Part shown: positions 12,563-14,337 of the stretch, piece after piece | Numbering within the stretch: position 1 is the stretch's first letter | How the letters are laid out: the number at the start of each line of letters is the position of its first letter | Source: an uncultured Clostridia bacterium | GTDB taxonomy: Bacteria > Bacillota > Clostridia > Christensenellales > Aristaeellaceae | Assembly: GCA_946042585.1 (NCBI GenBank) | Contig: CAMGDO010000005.1 | Coordinates: 1-14,337, forward strand | DNA length: 14,337 nt | Direction of reading: 5' to 3' | Notes under the pieces: model-generated | Seen by the model: only the letters and a program-made list of their open reading frames with translations | Database searches by the model: none | Told to the model about the DNA's origin: nothing | Translations under genes and position numbers: made by a program

Positions 12563-14307
12563 TTATTCCAGCTCAAACGCGCCGGTGTACAGCTGATAAT
12601 ACTGCCCCTTCTGGGCGATCAGCTGCTCATGCGTGCCGCGCTCAATGATACGGCCATGATCGAGCACCATAATCACGTCGCTGTTCTGCACGGTGGACAG
12701 ACGGTGCGCAATGACAAAGACCGTGCGCCCCTGCATCAGCTGATCCATGCCGCGCTGCACCAGCGCCTCCGTGCGCGTATCGATGGAGGATGTCGCTTCA
12801 TCCAGAATCATCACCGGCGGATCCGCCACCGCCGCGCGGGCAATGGAAATCAGCTGGCGCTGTCCCTGTGACAGCCCCGAGCCGTCGCCCGTGAGCATGG
12901 TATTGTAGCCGTCCGGCAGCCGGGTGATGAAGCCATGGGCATTGGCCAGCTTGGCCGCGGCGATGCATTCCTCGTCCGTTGCGTCCAGCTTGCCATAGCG
13001 GATGTTTTCCATCACCGTGCCGGTGAACAGATTGACCTCCTGCAGCACAACGCCCAGCGAGCGGCGCAGATCGCTCTTACGGATCTTGTTGATGTTGATG
13101 CCGTCATAGCGCACCTTGCCGTCAGCGATGTCATAGAAGCGATTGATCAGGTTGGTAATGGTCGTTTTGCCCGCGCCTGTCGCGCCCACAAAGGCCACTT
13201 TTTCACCCGGCCGCGCATACAGCGAAATGTCGTGCAGCACAGGCTTATCCTCCACATACGCAAAGTCCACCTGCTCCATCACCACATCGCCCTGCAGTCT
13301 GGTATAGGTCACGCTGCCGTCCGCATGGGGATGCTTCCATGCCCACAAGCCGGTGCGCTCACTGCTCTCCACAATCTGCCCGTTTTCCTCGCGGGCGTTG
13401 ACAAGCGTCACGTAGCCGTTGTCTTCCTCGCTCTTTTCGTCCAGCAGGCCGAAGATGCGCTCGGCGCCGGCCAGCGCCATGGCGACAAAGTTAATCTGCT
13501 GCGCCACCTGATTGATGGGCTGCATGAAATTGCGCGAAAGCGTCAGGAACGAGGTGATAGCGCCCAGCGTAAGCACGCCAAAGCCGCTCGTCAGGCTCAG
13601 GTTGGTCACGCCGCCAATGGCGATCGCGCCGCCGACGATAGCGAGAATCACGTACAGGATGTGGCCCAGGTTATTGTTCACCGGCCCCAGAATATTGGCG
13701 TTCTTATTGGCGCTGGTGGCGTTTTCACACAATTCGTCATTGCGGCGGTCAAATTCTTCCTTCGCTTCGTCTTCGTGGTTAAATACCTTGACCACCTTCT
13801 GGCCATTGATCATTTCTTCAATATAGCCGTTCAGGCTGGCCAGAGACTTCTGCTGCTTGACAAAGAAGGTCGCGCTGCGGCCGCCCACCTTGCCGGTGAT
13901 CTTCATCATCAGGAAGGCGCCGGCAATGACCACCAGCGTCAGCCACACGCTGCAGGCCAGCATGGAGATGAACACCACAACGATAGAAATCGCCGAGGAA
14001 ATCACGCTGGGCAGCGTCTGGCTGACCATCTGCCGCAGGGTGTCGGTATCGTTGGTATAGTAGCTCATGATCTCGCCGTGGGTATGCGTGTCAAAATAGC
14101 GGATGGGCAGCGTCTGCATGTGCCTGAACATCTCATTGCGGATATTCTTGAGGATGCTGTGCGACACCACCGCCATGATGCGCGCCTGCGAATAGGAGCA
14201 CGCAATGGCCACCACATAGAGCATCGCCATCTGGAAAATGGCCTTAGCCAGCCCCGCATAGGAGGGCGTGCCGCCCGCCGCCGCTTCGCGCAGCATGGGG
14301 GTGAGAT
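12563..14307 (-). CDS. ABC exporter half-transporter (membrane + ATPase), N-terminus missing
   Basis: About 581 codons remain; the true start and first membrane helix lie beyond the contig edge. Numbering from the internal Met at 14296: the membrane domain spans about 15-290, with the coupling segment FDTHTHGEIMSYYTND (68-83) typical of type I exporters (MsbA/BmrA/MdlB-like). The ATPase domain runs from about 337: Walker A GATGAGKT (371-378), Q-loop Q419, signature LSQGQ (475-479), Walker B VMILDE (495-500) and H-loop H531. All catalytic residues are present. An unusual linker at about 288-336 (TLVNAREENG to WAWKHPHADG) separates the two domains. It would act as a homo- or heterodimer exporting drugs, peptides or lipids; substrate is not readable. 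A partner gene may lie upstream, outside the contig. The ORF's extension past 14307 is adapter. Confidence 0.93.
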
Positions 14308-14337
14308 CTGTCTCTTATACACATCTGACGCTGCCGA
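14308..14337. other. Residual Nextera i5-side adapter (not biological)
   Basis: CTGTCTCTTATACACATCT (14308-14326) is the reverse-complemented Tn5 mosaic end, followed by GACGCTGCCGA, the Nextera Read 1 adapter tail. Biological sequence ends at 14307. The frame opening here gives the same MYKRQ artefact on the minus strand. Confidence 0.97.

Noticed and set aside
12563..14307. Reading the ABC gene as complete from the ATG at 14296
   Set aside because: It would lack the first membrane helix, has no Shine-Dalgarno, and the frame runs open into the adapter. It is a 5'-truncated gene.
1..14337. Defence islands, CRISPR arrays, toxin-antitoxin modules, insertion sequences, tRNA genes
   Set aside because: Checked by eye on both strands. 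I saw no regularly spaced repeats, transposase motifs, tRNA-like folds or small toxin pairs. The only Tn5 ends are library adapters.

Overview
The window is an assembled contig from a metagenome or isolate library, with Illumina Nextera adapter left on both ends (1-48 and 14308-14337); the biological insert is 49-14307. The genes are G+C-rich with strong Shine-Dalgarno sites. The gene set suggests an anaerobic Bacillota/Clostridia organism, probably gut-associated. This is an inference from family content: an oxygen-sensitive class III ribonucleotide reductase, DUF4317, and a DUF6323/DUF6179 pair that I associate with Clostridia. No tRNA, rRNA, CRISPR array, insertion sequence or phage gene was seen.

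Layout: (1) 49-4177, minus strand, is a carbohydrate-flavoured block: a LacZ-type GH2 beta-galactosidase, then a separately promoted operon of a phosphomannomutase-like HAD hydrolase and an FAD-dependent oxidoreductase cut by the contig edge. (2) 4269-6094, minus strand, is a two-gene unit, DUF4317 then a small alpha/beta hydrolase, overlapping at the stop/start. (3) 6302-7647, plus strand and divergent from it, is a DUF6323 + DUF6179 pair of unknown function with a 4-base overlap. (4) 7767-11948, plus strand, is an anaerobic deoxyribonucleotide synthesis locus: nrdG activase, nrdD reductase with a C-terminal CPNC redoxin domain, and a thioredoxin-reductase-like flavoprotein. (5) 12032-12445, minus strand, is a half-size EamA/DMT membrane protein. 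(6) 12563-14307, minus strand, is an ABC exporter half-transporter missing its N-terminus.

Region 4 is the most coherent. NrdG would install the glycyl radical in NrdD. The fused redoxin could reduce the active-site disulfide, and the flavoprotein could re-reduce the redoxin. Between nrdG and nrdD lie two NrdR-box-like palindromes at canonical spacing. One is the centre of the nrdG terminator-like hairpin and the other overlaps the nrdD -35 element, with a weaker third copy over the -10.

Elsewhere the intergenic DNA is compact and layered. The lacZ promoter has its -35 in the loop of the upstream gene's terminator, and the HAD-operon promoter is embedded in a 36-bp inverted repeat that looks like an operator. 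I did not find a clearly new defence or mobile system. The best leads are the redoxin-fused class III reductase with its atypical flavoprotein partner, and the two pairs of uncharacterised genes.
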